Shown piece by piece: positions 24,209-35,695 of a DNA stretch of 64,000 nt. The notes beneath the pieces are model-generated. The model saw nothing but the letters and a program-made list of their open reading frames with translations. It did not search any database and was not told where the DNA came from. This stretch comes from Dermanyssus gallinae (taxonomy: Eukaryota > Arthropoda > Arachnida > Mesostigmata > Dermanyssidae), in the NCBI GenBank assembly GCA_003439945.1, contig QVRM01002401.1, positions 1 through 64,000 of the forward strand, read 5' to 3'. A program made the position numbers and the translations under genes. How positions within the stretch are numbered: the first letter of the stretch is position 1; each line of letters begins with the position of its first letter.

Positions 24209-26166
24209 CAGGGTGTCACCATTTTTGTGTCCAAAACGCAAGGGTATGGTCAAGCTCGGTGAGAAAATCATTTTTGCCAGTGGAAAGGGGAAGCGAAAAT
24301 GCTTTGTATAGGAGTGAGATATTTTTTAATACTTTTTTAATTGTGATTTTAGGGGTGGCTGTTCCGACTTACGTTTACAAAATGCACGATTATGAGAAAA
24401 CGAAAATTATACCCGACCTTAGCTAGCGCAATGACTATTGTGATATTAAAAAGAGCTCGCAAAGTTATAATGTTACTTTCGCATCTTTGAACTTTCACGC
24501 CCAGGTTTCCAATTTTTTTCATTACGCACGCACAATCAATATGTCCAGACGAACGTGCATCTCTAGTAAATTATTTTGGTACCAAATTGGTAGAGCTGAC
24601 ATCTGTGGTTGCAAAGTAACTCAAATCTACCTATAGCCATATCGGGTGTGAGTGCATACATGCAGCTACTATGTTCGCTTTCTTTGTCAATCAAGTCACT
24701 AGTCAAACCTGTAGAAGCTCTGAAAAATATTTATTTTACTTCAAATATTGCTTGAACGAATGCCCGCCAGCCAATAAAACTGGATCATTTCAAAACCGTC
24801 AATACGAAGCGGGACGACCGCGGACAGCGAGAAGCCCAAATACGGAGGAACACATTGTTGAGCAAGTAATCGCGCGTCCTTCTGCAAGCATTAGGCAGGT
24901 GGCTAGAAGTGTCGGTGTAAGTCGTGCCACTGTTCACAGGGTGCTAAATGAATCAGGGCTACATCTATACCGATTGCAGCGAGTTCAAGCCTTGCGGGAT
25001 TCTGATTACTAGTCACGCATTCATTACTGGTTTCTGCAACAAGCCGCGGCCGCTGTGGAATTTCCTGCTCTTGTTCTTTTCACGGACGAAGCGTCCTTCA
25101 CACAAGATGGTGTGTTCTACGCACACAATGCTCATTGGTGGGCTACGGAGAACCCGCATATGACCCGCCCGCATGGACACCAGCATCGAGTCTCCGTGAA
25201 TGTATGGGCTGGCATAGTAGGCAACTATCTTTTCGGACCTCATATACTTCCAGATAGGTTGAATGGACCAACATACTACATGTTTCTGAACACAACCTTG
25301 CGAGAACATTTGGCAAACATTCCACAGAGTGTTCAGTCGAGAATGTGGTTCCAGCACGATGGGGCCCCAGCACACAACCCCCTCCCGGTACGGAATTATC
25401 TGGATGAGACCTTCGCCAATCGCTGGATTGGCCGAAGCGGTCCACAAGCTTGTCCGCCGCGATCGCCTGATCTGTCCAGTCTTGACTTTTTCTTTTGGGG
25501 CCACCTAAAGAATCTAGTCTATGCAACTTCCGTTGAGTCTCCTATGGATCTGATCGGCAGAATAGTTACTGCTGGTGGAACCATTCGGGAGACGCCTGGA
25601 ATCTTTGAACGCGTGCAACGCGAGCTTTGCCATCGATACCGAATGTGCTTATTGGCTGGCGGGCATTCGTTCGAGCAATATTTGAAGTAAAATAAAAACA
25701 ATTCTGAGCTTCTACAGGTTTGACGAGTGACTTTATTGACAAAGAAAGCGAACATAGTAGCTGCATGTATGCACTCACACCCGATATGGCCATCCAATTT
25801 GATACCAAAATGATTCACTAGAGATAGATGCACGTTCGTCTGAACGTATTGGTTGTGCGCGCGTAATGGAAACATTTTGGAAACCTGGGCGTGAAAGTTC
25901 AAAGATGCGACAGTAAAATTATAATTTTGCAAGCTCTTCTTAATATCACAATAGTCATTGCGCTGGCTAAGGTCGGGTATAATTTTAAAAATGTAGAATG
26001 TAGTCGGAACAGCTACCCCTAAAATCACAATTAAAAAATAATTATTAAAAAATTATCTCACTCCTATACGAAGCATTTTCGCTCCCCCTTTCCATTGGCA
26101 AAAATGAGTTTCTCACCGAACTTGACCACACCCTTGCATTTTGGACACAAAAATGGTGACACCCTG
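24209..26166 (+). mobile_element. Tc/mariner-superfamily element with ~520-570-bp inverted arms
   Basis: The element begins CAGGGTGTCACCATTTTTGT and ends with its inverse, with TA on each side. The left arm (24209-24777) and right arm (about 25649-26166) are inverted copies over their whole length, except for an extra block of about 48 bases in the left arm (near 24590-24640). The arms reach into the transposase gene: the right arm contains its last 13 or so codons and stop, and the left arm carries the reverse complement of those codons upstream of the retained reading frame. See the transposase entry for domains. Confidence 0.92.
24671..25690 (+). pseudogene. DD41D-type Tc/mariner transposase with one in-frame stop and a replaced N-terminus
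   Basis: The frame runs 340 codons to TAA at 25688-25690 and is interrupted only by a single TAG at 25010-25012; the downstream half continues in the same frame. From codon about 40 it is a normal transposase: GRPRTARSPNTEEHIV, then a helix-turn-helix (SIRQVARSVGVSRATVHRVL). The first catalytic Asp is in LVLFTDEASFT, the second in MWFQHDGAPAHN, and the third in SPDLSSLDFFFWGHLK. There are 41 residues between the second Asp and the last one, the spacing of DD41D (rosa-like) elements. The first 37 or so codons are not transposase-like: they are the antisense of the protein's own C-terminus, brought in by the inverted arm. The first HTH is therefore missing. Confidence 0.88.
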
Positions 26167-26624
26167 TATATATAGAGAGAGAGAGAGGGAGAGAGAGGTA
26201 GAGGAGAGAGCTATGGGGAGAGAGAGTTTGGTAAAACTCGGCAAAAAAATTCACAGTGGAAGGAGGGCCGGAAAAGTCTTGGCACAATTGTACAGTTCTG
26301 AACGTGAAAGCTTTAACGTGAAACATAACAACTATGGCTGTCGAAAAAGCTTATTTACTTGGAAACTACGTAATGTAGCACCATTACTTTGGTACGAAAA
26401 TAATGGGCATTAAACGTGCTAGTCCCTGAGAATAGGCTTTATTGCTATTGACTAGGTATAGTCCCAACGCCTAAAATAAATACATACGGTTATGATAGGC
26501 CCTGTATATACATGCATACATTAATCTGACGTAACTTGGCAAAGACATGTCTTGACAATTGTTTTGACATTTCTGAGTGACGATGAACGGAGAAAAGAAA
26601 TGTGAGAAAAGCAGAAAGTTTGCC
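26167..26624. other. spacer with a GA-rich run
   Basis: TATATATA leads into GA repeats (about 26174-26226). No gene is recognised. Confidence 0.55.
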
Positions 26625-26640
26625 TTAGCTTGACTCTTAA

Positions 26641-26806
26641 GTCGAGCCCGGTGGCGTGGTGCATTCCGCCTGCGCCTCGCGACCGGAGAAAACACATAGG
26701 AGCCCCACCGTTGCAAATTTGTATTTATGGGGGTCCGTCTATGAAGCATTGCGAAAAAGCAGTCCCGTGGACGTTAAATCTTGGCTGAGGTTCAGCCCAA
26801 AAAGTA
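26641..26806 (+). mobile_element. tRNA-derived SINE copy
   Basis: Same family as the copy at 12247, beginning GTCGAGCCCGGTGGCGTGGT, with an internal loss of the CGCGGGTTCGAG part so that the B box is damaged. It is flanked by an imperfect 16-bp direct repeat: TTAGCTTGACTCTTAA at 26625-26640 and TTAGCTTGGTTCTTAA at 26807-26822. Confidence 0.9.
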
Positions 26807-26822
26807 TTAGCTTGGTTCTTAA

Positions 26823-28494
26823 GTCTAAAACGTATCCGCCTATGTAGTTCCCGCCGCCTATTTTGGCTATCCTATATTTTGCAATTATGCCTTTATTGGA
26901 ATTTGTTTGACCTGCCTTTATTGTTGCTGTTTGACGACCTGTTTTGTTCATTTCTTCTCAACTTTTCAACACAAAATGTTTCCATGGGAGACCATTACAT
27001 AAACTTCATGAAAGCCAGACATCTCAAGAATTGCACATACGTGCAGGATTCGTAATAACAGAGCGACAAAAAGCAGTATACGCTAAAATCGTTGGGGAGT
27101 TAAGCAAATAAGTTTTAAAGTAAGCAATATCGTAAACCAACCATCGGTTAGTAAAGCTAAATATGATTTAAAGTAAACGACATTGAATCTTGAAGCTACG
27201 CAGACGCCAGGTTTCTTGTTATCACACAGACGGTATGCGTCAACAATCTCTTGCACTCGATTCTTCTGCGGATATATATTACAGCTGCTGTCTTTAAATG
27301 GCACGATTTAGAGCGCATGAAGGAGGCCCGGCAATATGCCTAAGCAATCGCCGTACCAAAAGATCAAAATAGCTGAATCCATCAATATTTAATAAATTGA
27401 TGGAATGAAGGTGTGGTACTAAAGGGAACACAGGGCCTGAACTACCGCATATGAATTATTCTGGTGCTGAATATTTTGGCACTGACACTGCTGCTAACGA
27501 AACACAGGAAGACGACACCGTCTAAGGATATTACAATTAGGTCGCGCTAAGGACGTCGCGCGAAGCACAAATAGGCACCTTGACTATCAGATAATGGGGC
27601 GTATGTACCATGGATTATATTGTAGCATACATCTGTCGCAATGTGACATTATTGATTCACAAGAGCACAAACTCTGCGTTGAAATAGGCTGCGGTTAAAT
27701 TTGCATCTCAATCGCGGTGCCTAGGCCGGGAGGCAATAAATGAATGAGTTTAGAGAGAACATCCTAAGTAAGAAAGGACACAAGGCATTTACTCAGATAA
27801 TGCGCAACGATTTCAGCTTATACTACGTTTCGTCACGTTATCATCAAAAATCCTACATTTATGTGCAATTGTTGAGATATGTGGCTCCCTAAAAATGTGT
27901 CTAGTGGTCTCCTATAGAAATATATTCTCCTGAAAAGTTAAAAATAATTAAACAAATCATGTACTGGCTGAGGTGGTCCAACTTGTCGACTTAAAGGAAC
28001 CTGATAGAACATGCCTAGTAGGTCTTCAGTATTGTTGAGTTATCTATTGCTATAATCCATGTGGCTAAATGTGTGGCTATTATGTCGTGCTATACATGCC
28101 GAAGCAGAGCACCACATAAAGGTATATTTACTATCAGCTACAGAAGCAATGGATTATATTGTAACGATGTGTCGACGAATGTTGTATGTAGTGGAGACCC
28201 GATAAAGAATTACCATTAGTACCTTAACTAAATTATTGCGTTTAAGTGTATATAACATCAGTTAAACCTCAAAGCAAACAAAAACCAAAAGGGTCGGTGA
28301 AAACTAATTTCTAGCTTCCTGTAAGTATTTACTCAAGCAGAGTCACTGGTAAGCTATTATAAGCCTACTGCAATGGCGCGCCTCGAACATAAAAGCCTAT
28401 CGTTCCTCGACCTTCACAATAAGGAGTAAAAAGATTTACCTAATTCCAATTATAAGTTCAGCAAGAAAAACACCAAGAGCTGATAACCAACAAG
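26823..28494. other. intergenic stretch, no gene recognised
   Basis: AT-rich DNA without recognisable coding potential. Nothing identifiable between the SINE and the 3' end of the lipid-transfer gene A. Confidence 0.5.
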
Positions 28495-28500
28495 TTTATT
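28495..28500 (-). terminator. candidate poly(A) signal for gene A
   Basis: AATAAA on the minus strand lies only 13 bases after the stop codon and is followed by CTTGTTGGTTATC, a T/G-rich stretch. If used, the 3' UTR would be very short. Confidence 0.45.
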
Positions 28501-28512
28501 ATTCTCAAATCG

Positions 28513-28686
28513 TTAGGGAAGATCCATTAGACCGCGATTTTTCATGATTTTCTGTGTGACCCTGTAAACACGGGCCGCATTATTTCCCACGCTGTACAGG
28601 AGACTTCTGATGCTAGACTTGTTGTCTCGCGAGTTCGCGAATATCGAATCGGCCGTCGGAAGAGCATACATCGCTAGGGAGACGCC
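28513..28686 (-). CDS. ceramide-1-phosphate transfer-like protein, gene A, exon 3
   Basis: This is the last coding exon: 57 codons plus TAA. It follows the acceptor TTCTTTTATTCCAG and begins with residues GVSLAMYALPTADSIF. It ends RVYRVTQKIMKNRGLMDLP, matching the end of animal CPTP, where a RVY..SQK...... LLDLP pattern closes the GLTP fold. The 174-nt length equals that of exon 3 in paralogue gene B, and the phase-0 boundary is the same. Confidence 0.93.
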   Translation of the reverse strand, partial: GVSLAMYALPTADSIFANSRDNKSSIRSLLYSVGNNAARVYRVTQKIMKNRGLMDLP

Positions 28687-29001
28687 CTGGAATAAAAGAA
28701 GAAAAAAACAACAGTTAGACCCTTGTTTTGTCTTTACCGCTTACCCGTTACGTTAACAACTAGTTTTCTTCGGCTTCGACTTAAGCATACATATGTAGTG
28801 CATGATGCGATTCTAAAGCGCTTCGCTTTGGCAAAATACTATCTTTAGTTGTGAATTATGTTGGGCTACTTTGCTTTCTAATGATCACGAGAGGTAAACG
28901 CAATAGCCATGATTATGAGGAAACTGTGAGCTGAACAGCCGATTCGTCCGTCTGACCGAAACGTGCGTGGGGGTATGCTGCGTTATATGCGTTGCGCTTA
29001 C

Positions 29002-29240
29002 CTTTCGGACAAAAAAACCGTGGTGTTTGGCCAGCGTCTGTTCGTAGCACTCGCGCGCAAGTCCTGACATCTTGACCTGGAAGTCGGCTGAGCTGAGTCG
29101 CGAGAAGAATGTGGAGACAAACTGGAGGGCCCAGTGGAGTCGCAACCAGGTGCGGGACCCTGAAGGCGGATTATACGATCGGATGGTTCCCGCCGCTGTT
29201 TCGTACTTGATCATCGACGTCAGCGAAATGAAGTGCTCGC
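29002..29240 (-). CDS. ceramide-1-phosphate transfer-like protein, gene A, exon 2
   Basis: This exon of 239 nt lies between the acceptor TTACCCAACAG and the donor AAAG|GTAAGC and supplies the middle of the GLTP fold. It begins GEHFISLTSMIKYETA. The lipid-headgroup segment SGSRTWLRLHWALQF keeps the two Arg residues four apart that bind phosphate in human CPTP, as I recall it, but has Trp where gene B and human CPTP have the Arg of RLHR. The exon ends with CYEQTLAKHHGFFVRK, whose His corresponds to the conserved headgroup-contacting His. Entry is phase 1 and exit phase 0. Confidence 0.93.
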
Positions 29241-30107
29241 CTGTTGGGTAACATAAACGGGACTATTAGTTGGGTTTTGTTTATGTCGGAGGCTTTGGGA
29301 GTGCCTCATGCACTAGTCTAGAGCAGTTCGACTAAAGTTACACTGTTTAAAATGTGAATCTACTGTGGAGCGGGAGAGCCTATACAGCCCGCGCTAAGAG
29401 AACATCTCTAACGCTACGGTTTTAAAGGTTCGACCCCACAACGGATTTGGTTCAGCCCCACAAAGTTGTTGCTGTGCCAGGCGAATGGTTTTACTCTAAC
29501 CTAACGGTTCTCACAATTGATTGTAAATCGGCACATGAAAACAGTCTCAGAAGATCAGAACTAGGGGTCAAACGCGAGAAGTCACTTATTTGTGGAGTTT
29601 CCCCGCCTGGACGATGATTCTCCGTGGTTCGCCCGCACGCTTCACAAGAGGCTCGGCAGCGCCGGGATTCATAAAGCTAGAGACGGGGATAGATAGAAGG
29701 GGGGAGATAAGAGTGGACGGGAGAGCTGAAAAGCGCCAGCAAGAAGAGTCACCGCCTCCTGCTCAAACGGTCCCAGTGACATTCAAGCTTCATGTCATCC
29801 TCCCCCCCTCTTCATTGTCGTCATGCGGAGCTGTCTCAAATCTGGCATTGTAAACTGTGTCTATCGAAAGTATGTAAAACACTAATCAAACATTAAATTG
29901 TATTAAGCACAGGCCTGGCGGGAAAGACCGGGGAGGTCTAAACAAACATAATCACACAAAACTCTAGGCATACCGACGTGCCCCTAAAACTGCGTTCTAG
30001 CTCAATGTGTAGTATGAATACCTATCGAAAAGTGAATCAAGTATTGATGATGTAACTACAGCCTAGGTGCCTAGTTAGGCATACTCAGTCAAGTTATCCG
30101 TACTCAC
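29241..30107 (-). other. intron 1 of gene A (867 bases) with a possible SINE
   Basis: Bounded by GTGAGT at 30107 and AG at 29241. A segment at about 29365-29460 has a tRNA-like B box (AGGTTCGACCCCA) and may be an old SINE. The plus-strand frame at 29590-29853 is unremarkable. Confidence 0.6.
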
Positions 30108-30555
30108 CCGTGTCAACACGAGCACGATACGTCTCGAGAATCTGTATCTTGTGCTCAAGGTCGCTCGTGACGAAGTTAAACACGGTGCCCATGTACTTGA
30201 AGACCTTGCAGATTTCGCGAAACGCTGCGACAAACGAGTCCAGTCTGACGTCGGTACCGTCGTAGCCGCCGTGGAAGCTGGTCAGACACTTGACGAGCTC
30301 CTCGTTAACGGTGGCCAGCCGAAAACCGCCCGGGCCCGAGTTGGCCACCACGAGAGCGTGTCGATCTCGATCGTTGCCGTTATCGATGCGCTGTTGCTGG
30401 CTTGCAAACTGTTTACCATGCACATCTGGTACAATGCTGAAGACAAATACGAGCAACAGGACAAATCGAGCCATCTTCGCGACATCACCGCGACTCGGAC
30501 TGCCGATCGAGGTTTCACTTCGGCGTTTGCAGCTGCTGCGTCTCATTGTCGACAT
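30108..30555 (-). CDS. ceramide-1-phosphate transfer-like protein, gene A, exon 1 (signal peptide-bearing)
   Basis: CPTP-family proteins (GLTP fold) move ceramide-1-phosphate between membranes in the cytosol. Here the first ATG after a good splice acceptor (CTTTCTCTTACCAG, exon start about 30581) is at 30553-30555. A further ATG at 30472-30474 has the optimal context AAGATGGC. From that second ATG the protein opens MARFVLLLVFVFSIVPDVHG, a textbook signal peptide; from the first ATG a basic segment of 27 residues precedes it. After a linker of about 40 residues the GLTP fold begins at GGFRLATVNEEL and includes FNFVTSDLEHKIQILETYR, with the Asp and Lys (four apart) that contact the sphingolipid headgroup. 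The donor is ACGG|GTGAGT at 30108/30107, phase 1. The total protein is about 260-286 residues, against about 214 in human CPTP. The secretory signal is unusual for the family. Confidence 0.85.
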
Positions 30556-30599
30556 AACTGTCAAACTCGTCTGCGCTATCTCTGGTAAGAGAAAGTCTG

Positions 30600-33122
30600 G
30601 CGTTTGAATACACGACGACGAACGACTACCACAACCACTACCACAGTAACACTCAGCGCGTTAACGACATGTACACTACGGACGAGACACTAAGCAGCCG
30701 AGCTCAACAACGCAATGCTTTATACTGCACATGTCGCGTCCTAATGAACTTCAATACAATTGTCTGATTGACATCCGCACCTCTGTGCCCTCTCTCAATT
30801 GAACAGGAACGAAGAAAGGGTTCAGTTGATTGATTCGCACTTCGGTGCGACGCATGAGTCATGCAGGGGGGGGGGGCCTCGTCCGACTCGAGACCCTCTC
30901 TCAATTGCGAGACCTTCGTTTCTCGACCTCGTCTTTGCGCATTTGTGCTCAGGCTAGACAGGTTAATGAGTTAACTACTACTCTAGGGAGTGAGAGGTGA
31001 TTTGCAACTTAAAAGCAACTTTGCTGTCGTCGGTTCGAAGAAAATTATGCATTTGTGTGATGAGTGTTTGAGTGTACGTTTTCACGCATAGATCTGTAAG
31101 TTTGTCAACTTAAGGTACAAACCTAAAACGCGAGCTGTAATCCCAAACAATTGTGCAGTGAGGTACATTGTTCGCAATTGGATAATCACAAATTCTTGTA
31201 ACGAGTAAATGACGACCCGCTAAGCCACACGCGCCAAGAAAGATGAAACATATGTGGTACTATAGATGAAACAGTTTGTAAGCGGTGATATTGTAGTTAT
31301 GGATCAGAATACGGGGGGGGGGCTTATAGCTCCGCCCCCATTCGGACATCGTTGCTAATACCGATGCCGCGTTGTAACTGTAATGTACTCATTACGAATG
31401 CGCCGGACGAATGATTGAATAGTCTTACGTTAACGTGCGAATACTCACAAATAATACTTCTCGCACCCAGGAAATGGTCATCCTCGCAGATCCCAAAAAC
31501 GTTTAAGTAATCGCATGCCGCCTTCTCCCTCCCCACGCAGCACGAAGAACAGACAAAACACATTCGGAAATCTAAGATGACTGATCTCCGGATTCAGAGT
31601 GTAGATTCCGAACCGGCGACAGAGGGAGAGGGAGAAAAGCAGAGCAGAGAGGTTGGAGCGGGAGGTCACTCTCAAGTGCAGTAGCCTCGACACCGGTTGC
31701 TGTCCCCAGCATCTCGTTACAGCGAACTCGGATTTGTCGCGCTATCAAATGTGCAAAGACTCACATAGCACCTCGACCGCCTCATCAGGCTGAAAAGAGC
31801 ACAGCATGAGGTCTTTTGTTTGGTGGACTTACGACATCGTGTCGTCCATCGTATGTTGACGATATCGAGATCGCCTTTCTCGACTGAAGGCGGCAATGAT
31901 CATCAAAGAGCGCTGCAACGGACGACCAGCCGCCCGTATGCTGGCTCCTGGCTACGGATGACAGTTGTTTTGCGAATAAAGACGACTTTGCGAATCAAGT
32001 CGGCTCATCGAAGTGCGCCGGCTGCGCCTAGAAATCGCGCTTATATATAGCCGCCAAACCGTTGCAGACCGTACACCTCCGGTTAGCCGCTTAACCTGAG
32101 GACGCACCTCTACCTCGGGCTCCCGTCCTCTTCAGAGGTGAGCTTTGTTCAAGGGACGTCCCAGATCTCTTCTCCATGTAGTTACGAGTAGTTGCTCTCT
32201 TTGTCGTCTCACTGTGGATGATGGAGGCTAATGGCAGTACTACTGGTAACTTTGTCTATTGTCAGAGAAGTATTTCGGTACTTCCTAATTTTCTATCGAT
32301 TCTTTCGATTAGACTTCTTTTCCGACGCGTTTGCGCTCGGACAGCGTTGGGTGATAGACTGTCTCACCAATTCGTGTTCGATTTCTTAAACGATTGAAAT
32401 TTTACGGTAACTCGTTTCCTATTTGCCTTCGGTTCTACTATATTTATTTCGTAGGAGAACTCATCAGTTTTCGCCACACGAAGTCGGCGCTTGTAGACCA
32501 TTTTCTGGGCACTATGTAGCTACAGAAGACCTAAATAAGCAGACAGTGCTGTTTGTCGCGAGTACAGCTGTTGTAACTGCTAACTACTAAATTGGAAACA
32601 ACTCGCGACGAGCATGTTGCATTAGGTAGCTGGTTCTGAACTGTCAAATCGTTTTTTTTGTCGTCTGACTATCCCCCTGATCGCTTGCGTTTATTATCTG
32701 AACCCAATGAAGAATCCAAATATGAAAACGCGACTGGGGATTGGTGCCGTGCCAATTCGGCTTCATGCTGAGTTCCTCATTCTATTTTAATTTATCCGGT
32801 TCAATGCAGCGGATTACGATCTCGGGACTGCCGCTGCGCACGCGGCGCTCAAGAAAGTGGACTGCATTTCGCGAGTCTAACTTGCCCCCAATAAACTGCC
32901 AGAAAACGTCAAATTCGGACTACAAGCTCTGAATAGTTTGATCGACGCGACAAAGAGGGGCAGTACGATTAGATGTGTATAGTTTTTTGCACTGGTAAAG
33001 CCTGCCCACTGTATATAGCTATTAACAAAGAAACAAGAACTACAGCAATTTGTAGCCCGTAGTCGTAGACACGGGTCCTAGCTCAAACGCACAAAAAGAT
33101 CACTCTAATCGAAAACTGGTTC
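30600..33122. other. region upstream of gene A, no gene recognised
   Basis: Presumably holds the promoter and a 5'-UTR exon of gene A. G runs occur at about 30868-30876 and 31314-31321. TTATATATAG at about 32040 followed by GC-rich sequence looks TATA-box-like on the plus strand, but no downstream gene is recognisable. Confidence 0.45.
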
Positions 33123-33560
33123 TCACGCAGAGGTTACCCGTCCTAAGCACTTTATTCTCAAAAGATCAATTGTTTTGCCGGCTGTGTAGCTTGTGGTATC
33201 ACTTTGTTGGAACCAAGAAGAGCCAGCTTGCATTGATTCCGTCCAAATTCGGCCGAAAAAGTTACCACCGGTCATGCTGTAATAACGCACGCCATTAATC
33301 GTGGAGTGAAAAAAATGAAGTTCAATGTATTTTCTGAACCGGGGGCTGTACCAGACTGTCATGTATGGTACACTAGTGAGTCTTTGCGAACCACATGAGG
33401 ATTCTCGGTTCCCCAGATTCGACAGTCCTGTTTTTCACATTTTCATTCAGATAGAGCTAGGCGTCGTCGGAAATAAAACTTTCACTACAAAATTGGCATC
33501 GCGCTGCGTCATATCGGAAGCCAGTCCAACTGAAAATATTTCGCCGTTCCTGATGCTCAG
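33123..33560 (-). mobile_element. transposase remnant (Tc/mariner-superfamily DDE type)
   Basis: Minus-strand translation shows the layout of a widespread arthropod DDE transposase. A KQDCRIWGTENPHV block (near 33385-33430, in another frame) precedes TINGVRYYSMTGGNFF and then SSWFQQSDTTSYTAGKTIDL and a C-terminal LGR. In intact relatives, as I remember them, the last block reads WFQQDGAT.HTA..TIDLL; the catalytic Asp position here reads Ser. Both ends and the rest of the catalytic core are missing. Inactive. Confidence 0.75.
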
Positions 33561-33574
33561 TAGACTTCACCTTT

Positions 33575-33610
33575 CGCGTGATATATATATATATATATAT
33601 ATATCACGCG
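33575..33610. repeat. perfect 36-bp palindrome with (AT)12 core
   Basis: CGCGTG, twelve AT units, then CACGCG: the whole sequence is self-complementary. It could extrude as a cruciform. It lies at the edge of a transposase remnant. Confidence 0.95.
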
Positions 33611-35570
33611 GGTACATCGCTAGATCCGACCTCAAAATACACCACGTTGAGGTGCGCGAAAGACTTAATTGTTAGCGACGTCGCCAAGGCAAGGTCTCCA
33701 TACATTATGCCACACTCTCGGCCACATTTTTCAGAGAGCGACATAGTTTGCCTCTTTATGACAAACGTTCGCAATATTTACGAGTTTTTTCTATTGTGTA
33801 ACGCTTTATCTTGCCATTTCTGTTTGCAAGCAGATCGAGGTGACGACAGATCTAAAATGGACGCACAGAGAGAGAGGGAGGCACGCTGTACTACGAATCG
33901 ATCAGACGCTCGCTCCTACTTAAGCTTGAAACTCGAACTCCAGTGCAATCACTGCGACAATCAGAAGGGGCGTTATCCGGTCAACAATCGCATGTGCAGT
34001 AGGACGTCTCACGCGAAGCCCATGATGCCTGCGAGGCCACTAAGCTGTTTGTTCATTTCTCGTGCCGAATAGAGGGGGAATGGAGATGATAGATGGAGAA
34101 AAGGAAATGAATACTTTCTGAACATCATGATATTATCAAAAACCGTGCTGTCGGCTTCTGCTGCTGTTGATTCATATGGCCATAGATTTGTGAGTGTGCA
34201 AGCAAAGATTTCAGTAAAATTCATCAACTTTACCGGCTGCGTGTGCTAACTATGTTTAGAAGTTGCCCGTATACTAACGCACGGCGACAACTCGTGGTCC
34301 AAACAGTGCTCTATCACCTGTTAGTTGCAGAGCTGAGCTTCGTGTAACAGATAGCCCGGTTCTTCTTCCGCCTCATTTGGCGCTCTTTTTGCCACTGGTT
34401 TCTCACAGGAACGCACTGCTGTTTTAGAACCAGCACGCTCGCTCATCTGCGTACTCTGCAATTTACACTGGGACAGCACATTAAAATCTTTATTTGACAA
34501 GAAGGTTTTTGTCGCTTTTACAACGCCAGATACCGATGTTGTTGTTGTTTTGAATTGTTTTTAATTGTACGCATGTTGTGTTTTGTGTTAGGTGTAATGA
34601 ACCCTCACGGTTTGCTTTTTGCGGAAAAAGCATTCTTTTTTTGGAACATCGGCACAACACCAAGCTAGTATCGAATGTCAATGTCTAAGAACACTTTGGA
34701 AACCATGCGCTTTCCTGAACCTCATCTAAACGTAAGCAGTAACGATTCAGATCAGGTTAAAATTCATTACGCCATTTAGTAGTTTATCATCCCAAGTTAG
34801 ATTACGTCATCCCAAGCTATTAGGTTGAGAGCGAGAAGACTTGCGCAGTGCTGGTAGGGCGCCTTAGCGTAGAAAACCTGTGACGCACAATTTCTGGAGT
34901 CGATATACGGACGACACTATGAGAGTCAAGACCTGTGATCAGCGGTGACTCTGAGAGAGGCGTGCCTACTGAAAGCAAGTGTGGATGGAATAAGACCTCA
35001 GCCGTGGTGGTCAATATCCGTGTCTTCCTCCTAGTAACCACCTACTGTTGCCACGTATAGGCGTATCAAACATCAGCTCTGAGTATCAGATTTAGCCGAC
35101 AACTCGATCCTATAACAGATTACGGCATTACATTTCTCGAATGAACGGCCGAGACAGAATGCCTATCATGTTTATTACTGTTTGGAGAACGCAAACTGGC
35201 AAATTGTAGATCTTCGGCATCCGAAAACTCGATCAACAGCGTAGAGAACATGCGTAACGAGTAACGTATAGCGTACGTAACGCACACTTGAAAATGCAGG
35301 TCGCGTGTTCTCGGTTGACTTCATTTCCTCTCCACTCAAAGCCATCGGGATCAATTTGATATTGCATATTTTTAATACAACTTCAAGAAAGAAAAATGCC
35401 TTCATGATTACAGGGCTTCAGAAAAAGAAGACAACGAACACCTAGAAAGTTACAGCCAAGTGGCAGAATCATTTCTCTAACTCATTGTAAAACTGGTCAG
35501 ATTGTAACTAAACGCTCCACCCTCTAGACACTGCACCAATGGTTCAACTGCGCACGACATACACTGCCTA
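33611..35570. other. intergenic stretch, no gene recognised
   Basis: No recognisable coding potential or repeat beyond ordinary AT richness. Open frames are short and lack family resemblance. Confidence 0.5.
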
Positions 35571-35695
35571 CGCATTATGGAGCGATTCAAACCAATGCAT
35601 TATAGAACGATTTAGACCAACGCATTATGGAGCGATTTAAACCAACGATTTATGAAGCGATTTAAGCCAACGCATTACACAGCGACCCAAACCAA
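35571..35695 (+). repeat. 25-bp minisatellite, five copies
   Basis: The first unit is CGCATTATGGAGCGATTCAA followed by ACCAA, repeated five times head to tail with a few substitutions per copy, ending at ACCAA 35695. A partial sixth copy may follow (TCTAAATCGAC). Confidence 0.95.

Noticed and set aside
25013..26028. Minus-strand frames overlapping the 24-26 kb transposon
   Set aside because: One is antisense to the transposase; the other arises because the right arm is an inverted copy of the left arm and repeats its MFAFFVN reading.
30151..30607. Plus-strand frames over gene A exon 1
   Set aside because: Antisense of a well-supported coding exon.
33578..34072. 164-codon plus-strand frame
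   Set aside because: It starts inside the TA palindrome, has no domain and no splice or codon signal.
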